DNA of 64,000 bases. Origin: Ralstonia sp. UBA689. GTDB taxonomy: Bacteria; Pseudomonadota; Gammaproteobacteria; Burkholderiales; Burkholderiaceae. The stretch is from positions 186,001 to 250,000 of the forward strand of contig NZ_DBMV01000001.1 of the NCBI RefSeq assembly GCF_002298975.1. The letters are read 5' to 3'. Both the position numbers and the translations under genes were made by a program. The notes under the pieces are model-generated. The model worked only from the letters and a program-made list of their open reading frames with translations, had not been told where the DNA came from and made no database searches. Shown one piece after another: positions 32,708 to 41,275 of the stretch; positions within the stretch are counted from its first letter, which is position 1, and each line of letters begins with the position of its first letter.

Positions 32708-33610
32708 TCAGATCCAGATGATCAACGCGACCCCGCCGAGGATGAGGCCAAACTTCACGACGTAATAGAGCTTGCGGTTCCACGCCTTGAAGCGGCGGCG
32801 GTACTGGCCCATCAGCCAGACGTAGCGGAATAGCTTGTTGATGCCGCCGGTCTGGTCGCCTTCGTCATTTGGCGAGCTGGCGGCGGTCATGACCTTGCGG
32901 CCGAGCCACTTGTTCACGCGCTGCGCCCAGCCGAATTTCATCGGGCGCTCGATGTCGCAGAAGAGGATCAGGCGATCCCGGTCGGAGCCGTTCTGCGCCC
33001 AGTGCAGGAAGGTTTCGTCAAAGACGACGCCCTGGCCGTCGCGCCAGCTATGGCGCTCGCCGTCGACCTCGATGAAGCAGCGGTCGTCGTTGGGGGTGGC
33101 CAGACCCAGGTGGTAGCGCAGCGAGCCGGCAAACGGGTCGCGGTGCGGGTTGAGCTTGCCGCCCGGCGGCAGTTCGGCAAACATCGCGGCCTTTACGCTC
33201 GGCAATTCTCGCAGCAGCGCCACCGTCTTCGGGCATAGTTGCTCGGCCGACGGGTGGCTCGCCTCATACCACTTCAGGTAGAAACGCTTCCAGCCATTCT
33301 TGAAGAACGAGTTGAAGCCGGCGTCGTCGTTTTTCTCTGCGGCCTTGATCTTGCGCAGGCTGGCGAGCGCCTGGGCCTCGTCACGAATCTCCGGCCAGGC
33401 GGCCTGCAGTTTTTCCAGATCGGGAAAGCGTTCGACCGGCACATAGGGCGTCTGCGGCACGCCCGAGAAGGCATACATGAAGCAGTTAACCGGGGCGACC
33501 ACGGCGGAATGGTCGAACATCTGGCGCCAGAACTTCAGGCGCACCTTGCCGCGGAAGTGCACGTACAGAATGGAGCCCAGGTACAGGGCCACAATAATCC
33601 ACTTGATCAA
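32708..33610 (-). CDS. lpxO: Lipid A hydroxylase LpxO (Fe/2-oxoglutarate dioxygenase)
   Basis: 300 residues. An N-terminal membrane segment (IIVALYLGSILYVHF) and a C-terminal one (FGLILGGVALIIWI) flank an aspartyl/asparaginyl beta-hydroxylase domain. The iron-binding residues are visible as NPHRDPF (His and Asp) and FDETFLHWAQN (His); RDRLILFCDIERP holds the 2-oxoglutarate-binding arginine. LpxO adds a 2-hydroxyl to a secondary acyl chain of lipid A at the inner membrane, altering envelope properties. It is monocistronic with its own terminator. Confidence 0.9.
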   Translation of the reverse strand: MIKWIIVALYLGSILYVHFRGKVRLKFWRQMFDHSAVVAPVNCFMYAFSGVPQTPYVPVERFPDLEKLQAAWPEIRDEAQALASLRKIKAAEKNDDAGFNSFFKNGWKRFYLKWYEASHPSAEQLCPKTVALLRELPSVKAAMFAELPPGGKLNPHRDPFAGSLRYHLGLATPNDDRCFIEVDGERHSWRDGQGVVFDETFLHWAQNGSDRDRLILFCDIERPMKFGWAQRVNKWLGRKVMTAASSPNDEGDQTGGINKLFRYVWLMGQYRRRFKAWNRKLYYVVKFGLILGGVALIIWI

Positions 33611-33871
33611 GGTGTGTTCCTTGCCGCGCTTGGGCGGTCAGTAGTTGGAGCGAAGTATTCGCGCGTAATTTTGTATTTTAACCGGGGCACGGTGACGCAG
33701 CGTTGAACCCGACCAACAGCTAGCCGTCGTTTTGTGACGTCGCATTATCGTTTGCGTTCGCTGTTCAATGCGGAACAAATGTGTTGATTTGTCGCGAAAT
33801 GTGCTTCACGTTCTACAATCCGGTTTCTGCCCGGCCATGCGTCATGGCTGCGGGCGCAACCGGAGGGAGCG

Positions 33872-34420
33872 ATGGACCTCAAGAAGCGCGTCGAACAACC
33901 CAGCGAAATGCCAGCGCTTGGCATGATGCCGGGCAGTGTGGAGTCGCTGAATGCGTCCATCCGCCGCGCGCAAGAAGCGCTTTCCGCCGTGTCTGCCCGG
34001 CTGCCACGTCAAGCATCAGCCGCCAGCCAGACCGCGGACCGGTTTGTCGAGACTGACGCCATGCCCCCGGCCGAGGCGCGCGCCGTTGCAGAGGGCTGCA
34101 TTGCCGGAGAGGCTCCGGATGCGGCGTGCGTAGCGCGGGCGTTTTCTGCGTTGCTGGGCCAGATCAATGTGCTGGAAGCCGATCATGCCGGGCGGCGTCG
34201 CGTCCTGCGGCAGTGGATGGTGAGTCAGCTCACGTACAAGATGCTGTATCTGCATCACACCGGCCAGGATCCGAACGTGCCGCCGCGAACCCTGCGTGCG
34301 CAGAAGGAGCGGGTGAGGGCGCAGGTTGTGGCGCTGCTCGACGCCGGGCGCGCCTACGCCGATGTGCGCCTGGCCGACCTGCGCTTTGCCGAAGATGGCA
34401 GCGCAGGTAGCCAGGGCTAG
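33872..34420 (+). CDS. Hypothetical helical protein
   Basis: 182 residues starting MDLKKRVEQPSEMPAL behind a GGAGGG site. It is predicted soluble and mostly helical, without signal peptide. The middle has a QINVLEADHAGRRRVLRQWM stretch; the end is alanine- and arginine-rich. I do not recognise a family. A plausible -10 (TACAAT, 33814-33819) precedes it in the 261-base gap after lpxO. It is convergent with the next gene, with five bases between the stops. Confidence 0.75.
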   Translation: MDLKKRVEQPSEMPALGMMPGSVESLNASIRRAQEALSAVSARLPRQASAASQTADRFVETDAMPPAEARAVAEGCIAGEAPDAACVARAFSALLGQINVLEADHAGRRRVLRQWMVSQLTYKMLYLHHTGQDPNVPPRTLRAQKERVRAQVVALLDAGRAYADVRLADLRFAEDGSAGSQG

Positions 34421-34425
34421 ACGCC

Positions 34426-34818
34426 TTATTCCTCGTCGTCGTCAGGCTCGTTATCGAGGAATTCGCGACGGGTGAGCCAGTCGGCGATGGCCTCGTCGCA
34501 GGCCTTCTTCAGTTTGGCCTTGTTGTCCACCTTGTCGAACAGCGTGAAGTTCATCAGCGCCAAGCCCAGGTCGGTGATGTAGAACATCCGCTTCGGATTC
34601 TCGAAGTGGACGATGCGGCCGTCGATGTCGCTATCGTCTTCGGGTTCGGCTGGCATGTCTTCGAGTTCGACCACGCGGCAGGTGAAGCGCGGCGCGCGGG
34701 TGTGGGTCAGATACTCGAACTCATCGTGAGACACTTCGCCGGACGGTGTGACGGCGATGGCGAACCCCCAGATAAAGCGCGGGGTCGGCAGATCCGACAG
34801 CTCGTCGATTTCATCCAT
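34426..34818 (-). CDS. Hypothetical acidic protein
   Basis: 130 residues, very acidic, starting MDEIDELSDLPTPRFIWGFA and ending in EPDDDEE. The central part (GRIVHFENPKRMFYITDLGL) looks like a compact beta domain. No membrane segment, signal peptide or known motif is visible. The composition suggests a small cytosolic binding protein. No functional assignment is made. Confidence 0.7.
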   Translation of the reverse strand: MDEIDELSDLPTPRFIWGFAIAVTPSGEVSHDEFEYLTHTRAPRFTCRVVELEDMPAEPEDDSDIDGRIVHFENPKRMFYITDLGLALMNFTLFDKVDNKAKLKKACDEAIADWLTRREFLDNEPDDDEE

Positions 34819-34897
34819 CCTTATTTCTCCAATCTGATGACGGCTTGTATTAACGGCACATTATCGCGCGCCGCGCGCGGCACGGAAAGCACAATGC

Positions 34898-35770
34898 ATG
34901 CGCCGCTTTGCTTTGCACGGTGATGGCATGAGCGACCCGCGCATCCGGCTTGTGGCGGAAGGTTTGGCGGCACGCAATGCGTTGGATCCCGCCGCGCTGG
35001 TTCCGTGGATGGTGGCTGGGCAGCGCGTCGGCTGGCTGGACCGCGAGCGTGCCGCGCTGCTGATGCGCTGGCCGCGGTGGTTCGAGGTCTCGGCGCAGCG
35101 CGTCGACTTGCGCAACACGCTCGCCACCGAGGGCGAGCGCACCGCCGCGCTGGCCGAGGTGGCCGCACGCCTGGCCGAAGACGGCCACGTGCGCGGCTGG
35201 CGCGACGAGCGCTTCGAGGTCAATACCGGTTGGGGCACGCCCGTGCTGGCGCTGATCGAGCGCGCCGCCGCACGCTTCTTCGGGATCCGCACGTATGCCG
35301 CGCACATGAACGGCCTGATTGATGGGGCGGAGGGCTCGGAACCCGCCCTCTGGCTGGCCCGCCGCTCCAGCACCAAGCCCATCGACCCCGGCATGTGGGA
35401 CAACCTTGTCGCTGGCGGTATCGGCCACGGCTTCGATGCGCGCGGCGCGTTGGAAAAGGAATGCTGGGAAGAGGCGGGCATCGGCGCCGATCTGGCCGCC
35501 GGGCTAGTGCCGCGCGGTACCCTCGATGTCATGCGCGAAGTTCCGGAGGGCATCCAGAACGAGACCCTGTTCGTCTTCGATCTGACGCTGCCGGGCGACT
35601 TCATTCCAGTCAACCAGGACGGCGAGGTCGCTGGCCACCTGCGCGCCAGCCCGGACACCGCCCTTGATATCATGGCGGACTGCGCGATGACGGTGGACGC
35701 CACGCTCGTCACCCTTGATGCCTTGGTGCGCCGGATGCCGCAATGGTTCGCGCCCGACAACAATACATAA
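34898..35770 (+). CDS. NUDIX hydrolase with DUF4743-type N-terminal domain
   Basis: 290 residues (an in-frame ATG ten codons later, MSDPRIRL, is an alternative start). The N-terminal 110 or so residues resemble the DUF4743 domain found with the Nudix domain of Tnr3-like proteins. The Nudix domain contains ARRSSTKPIDPGMWDNLVAGG and the variant Nudix box ending LEKECWEEAGI, where the usual REUxEE arginine is lysine. Related enzymes hydrolyse oxidised thiamine diphosphates or other nucleoside diphosphate-linked compounds. It ends eight bases before purU and is likely co-transcribed. Confidence 0.85.
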   Translation: MRRFALHGDGMSDPRIRLVAEGLAARNALDPAALVPWMVAGQRVGWLDRERAALLMRWPRWFEVSAQRVDLRNTLATEGERTAALAEVAARLAEDGHVRGWRDERFEVNTGWGTPVLALIERAAARFFGIRTYAAHMNGLIDGAEGSEPALWLARRSSTKPIDPGMWDNLVAGGIGHGFDARGALEKECWEEAGIGADLAAGLVPRGTLDVMREVPEGIQNETLFVFDLTLPGDFIPVNQDGEVAGHLRASPDTALDIMADCAMTVDATLVTLDALVRRMPQWFAPDNNT

Positions 35771-35778
35771 AACGCTTG

Positions 35779-36645
35779 ATGAGTCACTCCGGTTTCATTC
35801 TTACCCTGTCCTGCCCGGATCAGCCCGGCATCGTCCACGCCGTCTCCGGCCTGCTGTTCGAGCAGGGCTGCAACATTCTCGATTCCGACCAGTTCGGCGA
35901 CGAATTCACGGGCCGCTTCTTCATGCGCGTCCATTTCGTGCCGCAGGGCCAGCCGCTCGATCTGCAGACGCTGCGCGATCGCTTCACTCCCATCGGCGAG
36001 CGATTTTCCATGCAGTGGGGCATATTTGACGCTGCGGTCAAGCCGCGGGTGATGATCCTGGTCTCCAAGATCGGCCATTGCCTGAACGACCTGCTGTTCC
36101 GCGCCCGTGCCGGCCAGTTGCCGATCGAGATCGCCGCCATCGTTTCGAACCATCGCGATTTTTACCAGCTCGCCGCGTCGTATGACGTGCCGTTCATGCA
36201 TCTGCCCCTCCTGCAGGCAACCGACGCGCAGAAGGCACAACAGGAAGCCCGCATCTGGGAAATCGCTCAGGAGCAGCAGATCGACCTGGTCGTGCTTGCG
36301 CGCTACATGCAGATTCTCTCGAACGACCTGTGCCGCAAGCTCGAAGGCCGTGCCATCAACATCCACCATTCGTTCCTGCCGAGCTTCAAGGGCGCCAAGC
36401 CGTATTACCAGGCGCATGAGCGCGGCGTGAAGTTGATCGGCGCGACGGCCCACTACGTGACGGCCGACCTGGACGAAGGCCCGATCATCGAGCAGGAAAT
36501 CGAACGCGTAGACCACAGCATGGACCCGGAGCAGCTCACCGCCGTCGGCCGTGACGTGGAATGCGTGGCGCTGGCCCGTGCCGTGAAGTGGCACGCCGAA
36601 CACCGTATCCTGTTGAACGGCCACAAGACCGTGGTCTTCAAGTAA
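35779..36645 (+). CDS. purU: Formyltetrahydrofolate deformylase
   Basis: 288 residues from the ATG at MSHSGFILTLSCPDQPG. An N-terminal ACT domain (GIVHAVSGLLFEQGCNILDSDQ) senses one-carbon state; the C-terminal formyltransferase-like domain has the catalytic INIHHSFLPSFKGAKPY (asparagine, histidine) and TADLDEGPII (aspartate). PurU hydrolyses 10-formyl-THF to formate and THF, supplying formate to PurT and balancing the folate pool. It is followed 17 bases later by the dnaQ-like gene. Confidence 0.96.
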   Translation: MSHSGFILTLSCPDQPGIVHAVSGLLFEQGCNILDSDQFGDEFTGRFFMRVHFVPQGQPLDLQTLRDRFTPIGERFSMQWGIFDAAVKPRVMILVSKIGHCLNDLLFRARAGQLPIEIAAIVSNHRDFYQLAASYDVPFMHLPLLQATDAQKAQQEARIWEIAQEQQIDLVVLARYMQILSNDLCRKLEGRAINIHHSFLPSFKGAKPYYQAHERGVKLIGATAHYVTADLDEGPIIEQEIERVDHSMDPEQLTAVGRDVECVALARAVKWHAEHRILLNGHKTVVFK

Positions 36646-36662
36646 GGGGAGGAGCGTACGCG

Positions 36663-37391
36663 ATGCGACAGATCATCCTCGATACGGAAACCACCGGCCT
36701 GAACGCCGCCACCGGCGACCGCGTGATCGAAATCGGCTGCGTGGAAATGGTCAACCGCCGCTTGACCGGCCGCAACCTGCACTTCTACATCAACCCCGAG
36801 CGCGAAATCGATGCGGGCGCGATGGCGGTGCACGGCATCACCAACGAGTTTGTGGCCGACAAGCCGAAGTTTGCGGAAATCGTCAACGAGATCCGCGACT
36901 ACGTGCAGGGCGCCGAGGCGATCATCCACAACGCCGCGTTCGACTTGGGCTTCCTGGACATGGAGTTCCAGCGCCTGGGCCTGCCGACCTTCCGCGAGCA
37001 CCTGTCGGGCTGCATCGACACGCTGCTGGAGGCGCGCCGGATGTTCCCCGGCAAGCGCAACTCGCTCGATGCGCTGTGCGACCGGCTGGGCGTGAGCAAC
37101 GCACACCGCACGCTGCACGGCGCCTTGCTGGACGCGGAGCTGCTGGCCGAGGTCTACCTGGCTATGACGCGCGGCCAGAACGCCTTGGTGATCGACATGC
37201 TGGAAGGCGGCGAAGGGGAATCCGCGGAGGCTGACGCCGTCGACCTAAGCGTACTGGATCTGCTGGTACTGTCGGCCACCGGGGCCGAAGCCGAGGCTCA
37301 CGCCGGCGTGCTCAAGGAGATCGACAAGGCCAGTGGTGGCAAGACCGTCTGGACGCGCGAAGCACCCGAAGCCGCGCCCCCGGCGGCGTGA
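36663..37391 (+). CDS. dnaQ: DNA polymerase III epsilon subunit (3'-5' proofreading exonuclease)
   Basis: 242 residues from the ATG at MRQIILDTETTGL behind GGGGAGGAG. The three Exo motifs are DTETTGL (Asp7 and Glu9), NAAFDLGFLDMEF, and the final HGALLDAELLAEVYL (histidine and aspartate), giving a DEDDh exonuclease. After about residue 175 comes a linker and C-terminal tail for binding the polymerase alpha subunit. It raises replication fidelity. The tRNA-Val gene follows after 70 bases. In several beta-proteobacteria dnaQ is near rnhA; here they are separated by the island. Confidence 0.95.
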   Translation: MRQIILDTETTGLNAATGDRVIEIGCVEMVNRRLTGRNLHFYINPEREIDAGAMAVHGITNEFVADKPKFAEIVNEIRDYVQGAEAIIHNAAFDLGFLDMEFQRLGLPTFREHLSGCIDTLLEARRMFPGKRNSLDALCDRLGVSNAHRTLHGALLDAELLAEVYLAMTRGQNALVIDMLEGGEGESAEADAVDLSVLDLLVLSATGAEAEAHAGVLKEIDKASGGKTVWTREAPEAAPPAA

Positions 37392-37414
37392 TGTAAAAAA
37401 AGTGCGGTCGGGTA

Positions 37415-37443
37415 TTTACACGGCCATAGCTTTTCGCCATAAT
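37415..37443 (+). promoter_or_regulatory. Promoter of tRNA-Val
   Basis: TTTACA (37415-37420), a 17-base spacer, CATAAT (37438-37443), 18 bases upstream of the mature tRNA. Confidence 0.78.
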
Positions 37444-37461
37444 CTCGTTTTCGCCGCACAC

Positions 37462-37536
37462 GGGTGGTTAGCTCAGCGGTAGAGCACTGCCTTCACACGG
37501 CAGGGGTCACAGGTTCAATCCCTGTACCACCCACCA
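37462..37536 (+). tRNA. tRNA-Val(CAC)
   Basis: 75 bases including encoded CCA. Acceptor GGGTGGT pairs with ACCACCC, the D-arm is GCTCAGCGGTAGAGC, the anticodon loop is TTCACAC (anticodon CAC), and the T-arm is ACAGG-TTCAATC-CCTGT. The last 15 bases plus CCA are repeated imperfectly at 48811, so the element to the right is integrated here. Confidence 0.97.
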
Positions 37537-37570
37537 AATACACTTCCGGTGAGTTCCCTGGAAGTCCAAA

Positions 37571-37604
37571 AACCCGCGATAGCTCAAGGCTTCGCGGGTT
37601 TTTT
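37571..37604 (+). terminator. Rho-independent terminator after tRNA-Val
   Basis: Stem AACCCGCGA / TCGCGGGTT with a 12-base loop and a T-run. It lies inside the element, 35 bases past the tRNA, and may have come with it, restoring termination. Confidence 0.85.
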
Positions 37605-37640
37605 CATTCCAGAATCGTCCGATAAGCTGCGTTGACATCC

Positions 37641-37699
37641 GGGGGTACGTGGGGGTATTTCTGGGGGTACATCAGATACCCCCAGCTGGAGATACCCCC
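37641..37699. repeat. Left-end GGGGGTA repeats (integrase arm-site candidates)
   Basis: GGGGGTA at 37641, 37651 and 37663 and its complement TACCCCC at 37677 and 37693, the last abutting the integrase start codon. The segment 37651-37670 (GGGGGTATTT-C-TGGGGGTAC) recurs near the right end at 48730-48749 with one mismatch and the same 12-base spacing. Location and pattern fit arm-type sites for the integrase; binding there could also repress the integrase. Confidence 0.75.
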
Positions 37700-37701
37700 A
37701 G

Positions 37702-38916
37702 ATGGCACTCACCGACACCGCAATCCGCAACACCAAGCCTGCCGACAAGCCGATCAAGCTGTTCGACGGCGGCGGCTTGTTTCTCCACGTCACGCCCGCC
37801 GGCCAGCGCTACTGGCGGCTGAAGTATCGGTTCGCGGGCAAAGAGAAGCTGCTGGCCCTGGGCGTTTACCCGGAAGTCGGCCTGAAAGAGGCCAGGGATC
37901 GGCGGGAGGAAGCCAAACGGCAGCTGGGCGAGGGCGTTGACCCGTCAGTCGAGCGCAAGGTGCGGAAGGTGGCGACGGTCGAGCGGGCGGCTAACAGCTT
38001 CGAGGCCGTGGCCCGCGAGTGGCACACCAAGTACGCGCCGGGCTGGTCCGAGAGCAACTCCAAGAAGGTGCTGGCCCGTTTGGAGAACGACGTGTTCCCC
38101 TGGCTTGGCGGACGGCCGATTGCCGAGTTGAAGGCGCCAGAACTGCTGGCCGTGTGCCGTCGTGTCGAGTCTCGCGGCGCCTTGGATACTGCACACCGTG
38201 TACTGCAAACTTGCGGCCAGATCTTCCGCTATGCCGTTGCCACCGGCAGGGCAGAGCGTGACCCCTCGGGCGACCTGCGGGGAGCTTTGCCCCCGGCTAA
38301 GGGGAAGCACTACGCCGCACCGACTGATCCCAAGGAAGCGGCCGGATTGCTGCGGATGTTTGATGGTTTCACGGGCACGTTTGTCGTGAAGTGCGCGCTG
38401 TTGCTAGCCCCGATGGTTTTCGTCCGGCCTGGCGAGCTGCGCGCAGCGGAATGGGTGGACATCGATCTGGACGCAGCCGAATGGCGCTTCCTGTCGTCTA
38501 AGCGAGACGTGCCCCACATCGTGCCCCTCTCGACCCAGGCCATCGCAATCCTGCGTGACCTACACGCCCTGACCGGCCACGGCCGCTACCTCTTCCCTGG
38601 CGCGCGGGACAAAGCCAAGCCCATGTCCGAGGCGGCCATCAACGCCGCGCTCAAACGCATGGGCGTCGACACCCAGAAGGAGTTCACCGGCCACGGCGTG
38701 CGTCCCATTGCGCGCACCATCCTGCGCGAAGTGCTGGGCTTCGAGGCTGAGGTAATCGAGCTGCAGCTCGCACATCGGAAGAAAGATCCGAACGGCGCGG
38801 CGTATGACCGGGTGGCCTTCCTGTCCGTGCGCAAACAGATGATGCAGGCGTGGGCGGACTACCTAGACGAACTTAGACGCGGCGCGAAGGTGATTCCGCT
38901 GCCATCGAGCATGTGA
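37702..38916 (+). CDS. int: Integrase of the tRNA-Val element, P4-type tyrosine recombinase
   Basis: 404 residues. The DUF4102 N-terminal domain (KPIKLFDGGGLFLHVTPAG) is followed by a core-binding domain and the catalytic domain. Catalytic residues are the arginine in FVRPGELRAAEW, the box HGVRPIARTIL (usually HGFRATARTIL), LAHRKKDPNG with the second histidine, and the tyrosine in AAYDRVAF. It has no clear ribosome site: the ATG is directly preceded by the TACCCCC repeat. It drives excision and insertion at the tRNA-Val 3' end. Confidence 0.95.
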   Translation: MALTDTAIRNTKPADKPIKLFDGGGLFLHVTPAGQRYWRLKYRFAGKEKLLALGVYPEVGLKEARDRREEAKRQLGEGVDPSVERKVRKVATVERAANSFEAVAREWHTKYAPGWSESNSKKVLARLENDVFPWLGGRPIAELKAPELLAVCRRVESRGALDTAHRVLQTCGQIFRYAVATGRAERDPSGDLRGALPPAKGKHYAAPTDPKEAAGLLRMFDGFTGTFVVKCALLLAPMVFVRPGELRAAEWVDIDLDAAEWRFLSSKRDVPHIVPLSTQAIAILRDLHALTGHGRYLFPGARDKAKPMSEAAINAALKRMGVDTQKEFTGHGVRPIARTILREVLGFEAEVIELQLAHRKKDPNGAAYDRVAFLSVRKQMMQAWADYLDELRRGAKVIPLPSSM

Positions 38917-39016
38917 CAATCACACGAGCCGCGCCTAGATCGGCCAATCGAAAACGGGTTCTCTCACCCGCCGGCGCTGCTCTCTTTTTCGAGGGACTTT
39001 GCGTGAGGGCGCAAGG

Positions 39017-39808
39017 ATGGGCTCGACTCCCACACCCAGCGACATAAATTCGCAGAACAGAGAGTTCTGGGCTAATCAGGATCACATCGGCAGGTACGGT
39101 GACGCGATCGTGGCCGCCACTGATGCCCTGACAAAATATAACGAGTATGGGCACGGTCGCTTTGCATGGCTAGCCTACAAGAGCGTCCGAGATGCGGAAA
39201 GACTCTGGCCTGCCTATCAGGAAGCGATGATTGCCTACGTCAGTACGTGGGGGAATGGGCAAGAACCCAAGTTGTCCACAGAAGTGCTGGACTCCCTGAG
39301 GGACCGCGTCCTATCGATCTTGGACGACGTTGTTGCCGATCTTCTGGAGCTGGATGACACGAGCACAAATGAGGGCCGCGCAGCCATCAAGCGGGCTCTG
39401 AGGATCGACGGGGACAAAGCTCCCCGAAGTTCCGGCGCTCGAGCGCTTGAGGAAAAAATCGTCCAAGCAATGGCGAACGTTTACCGCGCCGCGGCTTCAT
39501 TGCAGGTGAGATTCGCTAGCGGGGAATCGTCGCGTGGTGATCCGCCGCCTGCGACCGCCCGGCACATTCAGCGCATAGTGGCAAATAGCGCAGGCGTAAG
39601 CGTTTCTCAGGTTGATCTTGTCTGGCGTCAGTATTTAGCCGATGGTGAGTTGGCAGACGAGTACAAGGCGCTGATCCAGCAGGTCAAAGAGCGAGACAAG
39701 CAGCTCCGGCGTATGGCAGTGCCAAGGGTCAAAACGGCACCAAAAAAGCAAATCAGAAAGCCTTCTGCCAGTCACATCTGGCGTCAACCTGTGAGGTCAA
39801 AAATTTAG
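39017..39808 (+). CDS. Hypothetical protein of the tRNA-Val element
   Basis: 263 residues from the ATG at MGSTPTPSDINSQN with GAGGG seven bases upstream; a TTG eighteen bases earlier is also in frame. It is mostly helical. The C-terminal part is basic (VPRVKTAPKKQIRKPSASH). No recognised domain. The lower GC and position next to the integrase suggest cargo, possibly a defence or immunity gene, but that is speculative. Confidence 0.7.
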   Translation: MGSTPTPSDINSQNREFWANQDHIGRYGDAIVAATDALTKYNEYGHGRFAWLAYKSVRDAERLWPAYQEAMIAYVSTWGNGQEPKLSTEVLDSLRDRVLSILDDVVADLLELDDTSTNEGRAAIKRALRIDGDKAPRSSGARALEEKIVQAMANVYRAAASLQVRFASGESSRGDPPPATARHIQRIVANSAGVSVSQVDLVWRQYLADGELADEYKALIQQVKERDKQLRRMAVPRVKTAPKKQIRKPSASHIWRQPVRSKI

Positions 39809-39899
39809 AAACCCCTCCTGTTTTCTAAAATTTTTTCCTTGGTGCAAACAGTTCCTCAGAGCTTCGGGGTGGTCCCGAGGCAACTGACGGAGCTTTTGC

Positions 39900-40109
39900 A
39901 TGGCCACAAACATCCAAACAGCGCTGACTATCCTGCGCCGTAAGCAGGTTGAAGCCGCAACGGGGCTTTCGCGCTCCACGATCTACGCCCGCCTCAGGGA
40001 CAAGACCTTCCCGCCTGCTGTCCGTCTGGGGCCGCGCTCCGTGGGCTGGCGCGCCGGCGACATCGACGCCTTCCTGGCCAATCCGGCCAGCTACCGCGCG
40101 GAGGGCTGA
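39900..40109 (+). CDS. alpA: AlpA-family transcriptional regulator
   Basis: 69 residues with the AlpA/MerR-like winged helix: LRRKQVEAATGLSRSTIYAR then FPPAVRLGPRSVGWRAGDID and a short tail. AlpA proteins of P4-like elements activate integrase or excision functions. The gene starts the rightward accessory block. Four bases separate it from the next gene, so they are probably co-transcribed. Confidence 0.92.
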   Translation: MATNIQTALTILRRKQVEAATGLSRSTIYARLRDKTFPPAVRLGPRSVGWRAGDIDAFLANPASYRAEG

Positions 40110-40112
40110 AAG

Positions 40113-40409
40113 ATGGCAAAGAAAAAGGCCACGACTCGCGCCGCAGCCCTCAAGCAAATTCTTCAAACGATTCCGGGTAATGATAGCGCATCGCAGCGCC
40201 AACGTGCGTTGACTGCGATGCAGACGCTGGGCAGCGTCACCACGTTCGAGCTGATGCGCCACCTGGACGTGTACGACCCACGTCCGCGCATCTTCGAGCT
40301 GCGCCACCACCTCGGCCACCGCATCAAGACTGTGACGCGCATCGAGCAGACGGAAGCCGGCGTGCCTCATCGTGTCGGCGTGTACCTGCTGGAGGTCGGA
40401 ACATGCTGA
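40113..40409 (+). CDS. Helix-turn-helix domain protein
   Basis: 98 residues. A basic start (MAKKKATTRAAALKQIL) leads to a winged-helix-like core RALTAMQTLGSVTTFELMRHL and a beta hairpin (RIFELRHHLGHRIKTVTRIE). This type of small protein recurs in beta-proteobacterial integrative elements; it is likely DNA-binding. Its 3' end overlaps the beginning of the next frame by seven bases. Confidence 0.78.
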   Translation: MAKKKATTRAAALKQILQTIPGNDSASQRQRALTAMQTLGSVTTFELMRHLDVYDPRPRIFELRHHLGHRIKTVTRIEQTEAGVPHRVGVYLLEVGTC

Positions 40410-41275
40410 ACTTCACTGGCACTTGTAAACCCATGGCAAAGGCGTATACTTTGCCTGTCGCCGAGACAACGGCGGCCGGGTGTGGAAACCCGATTCACGA
40501 TGGCGGACAGCCGCCGCTCTTGGCGGTATTTTTTCGTCCGTTGCGCTTGCGCACGCCTTCGATTATGGCGGGCCGGGCGGGGCAGCCTTCGGGCTGGCCG
40601 GTGCCATCGTGCCGGTTTTCCACCCCCGCTGTCAGGCCCGCCACCCCTCATGTGGAAATGAGCGGCGGGCCTTCCTCAATCACGATGGAGGCCGCCATGC
40701 GCCAGTCTCACCACGCCCATTCGGGCATCGCCTATCGTTCTCAAACGCCAGACAGTGTTCGCCTGCTCGAACGCGTGTCGGTGGCATTGCTTGCCGCAGC
40801 AAAGGAGCAGCGCAAACCTGTTGCGATCTATCTGACCGGTGACGCACAAAATCGCCCGGCCGCCCTCGCAACTGAGGAGGCTGCCATGCCTGAAGTTCTC
40901 GCTCGTTCTGAGCACTCCCGCTTCCCCTTGAGCGCAAATGCCGGCCGACAAACGGCCATGGCTGGCGCCGCGCAGAAGCTGCGCAGCAAGGCGAAGGTAC
41001 GTCCAACCCTTCGCCTGACCGGCAGCAGCATCGGCCTGGACGATCGTGCCTTTGTCGGCCTGATCGATGCTGCTGGCAATGAGCGACCGTACAACTTGGC
41101 CGAAGCCCTGGCGATCGCCGAGCAGATCGACCCGCGCAGCCTGAGATACATCGCGGAAGTCCTGAACTTCGATACCGAGAACGGCTATCTGGCTGCCGAC
41201 GACGCAGCCACCTGGGAAAGCCACAAGGCTCGCGTCCTCGATCTGCTGGCCAGCGTGGAGGTGTGCCATGGCTAA
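40403..41275 (+). CDS. Icd/ash-like leader frame joined to a hypothetical protein
   Basis: The full frame is 290 residues. The first third contains FFRPLRLRTPSIMAGRAGQP and GWPVPSCRF, matching the short motif of Icd-like/ash proteins in P4-like elements; in P4 this region mainly makes the regulatory CI RNA. The second part (from MRQSHHAHSGIAYRSQ) is a 192-residue protein with its own GGAGG-spaced ATG at 40697, which I think is the main start. It has no recognised domain; its end SLRYIAEVLNFDTENGYLA is acidic and helical. It overlaps the next gene by eight bases. Confidence 0.6.
   Translation: MLNFTGTCKPMAKAYTLPVAETTAAGCGNPIHDGGQPPLLAVFFRPLRLRTPSIMAGRAGQPSGWPVPSCRFSTPAVRPATPHVEMSGGPSSITMEAAMRQSHHAHSGIAYRSQTPDSVRLLERVSVALLAAAKEQRKPVAIYLTGDAQNRPAALATEEAAMPEVLARSEHSRFPLSANAGRQTAMAGAAQKLRSKAKVRPTLRLTGSSIGLDDRAFVGLIDAAGNERPYNLAEALAIAEQIDPRSLRYIAEVLNFDTENGYLAADDAATWESHKARVLDLLASVEVCHG
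40423..40672 (+). ncRNA. Promoter and structured leader, possible CI-like immunity RNA
   Basis: A promoter TTGTAA (40423-40428), 16 bases, TATACT (40445-40450) lies inside the preceding frame. The following 220 bases contain GTGTGGAAACC near 40476 and an approximate complement GGTTTTCCACCC near 40614. The end is a nested stem: AGGCCCGCC (40634-40642) with GGCGGGCCT (40664-40672), enclosing CTCAT (40647-40651) with ATGAG (40658-40662). In P4 the equivalent leader yields CI RNA that controls replication genes by premature termination. The RNA role here is inferred from layout and structure. Confidence 0.45.

Noticed and set aside
34861..36624. 587-residue minus-strand frame opposite purU and the Nudix gene
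   Set aside because: Shadow caused by high GC; real proteins are on the plus strand with clear catalytic motifs.
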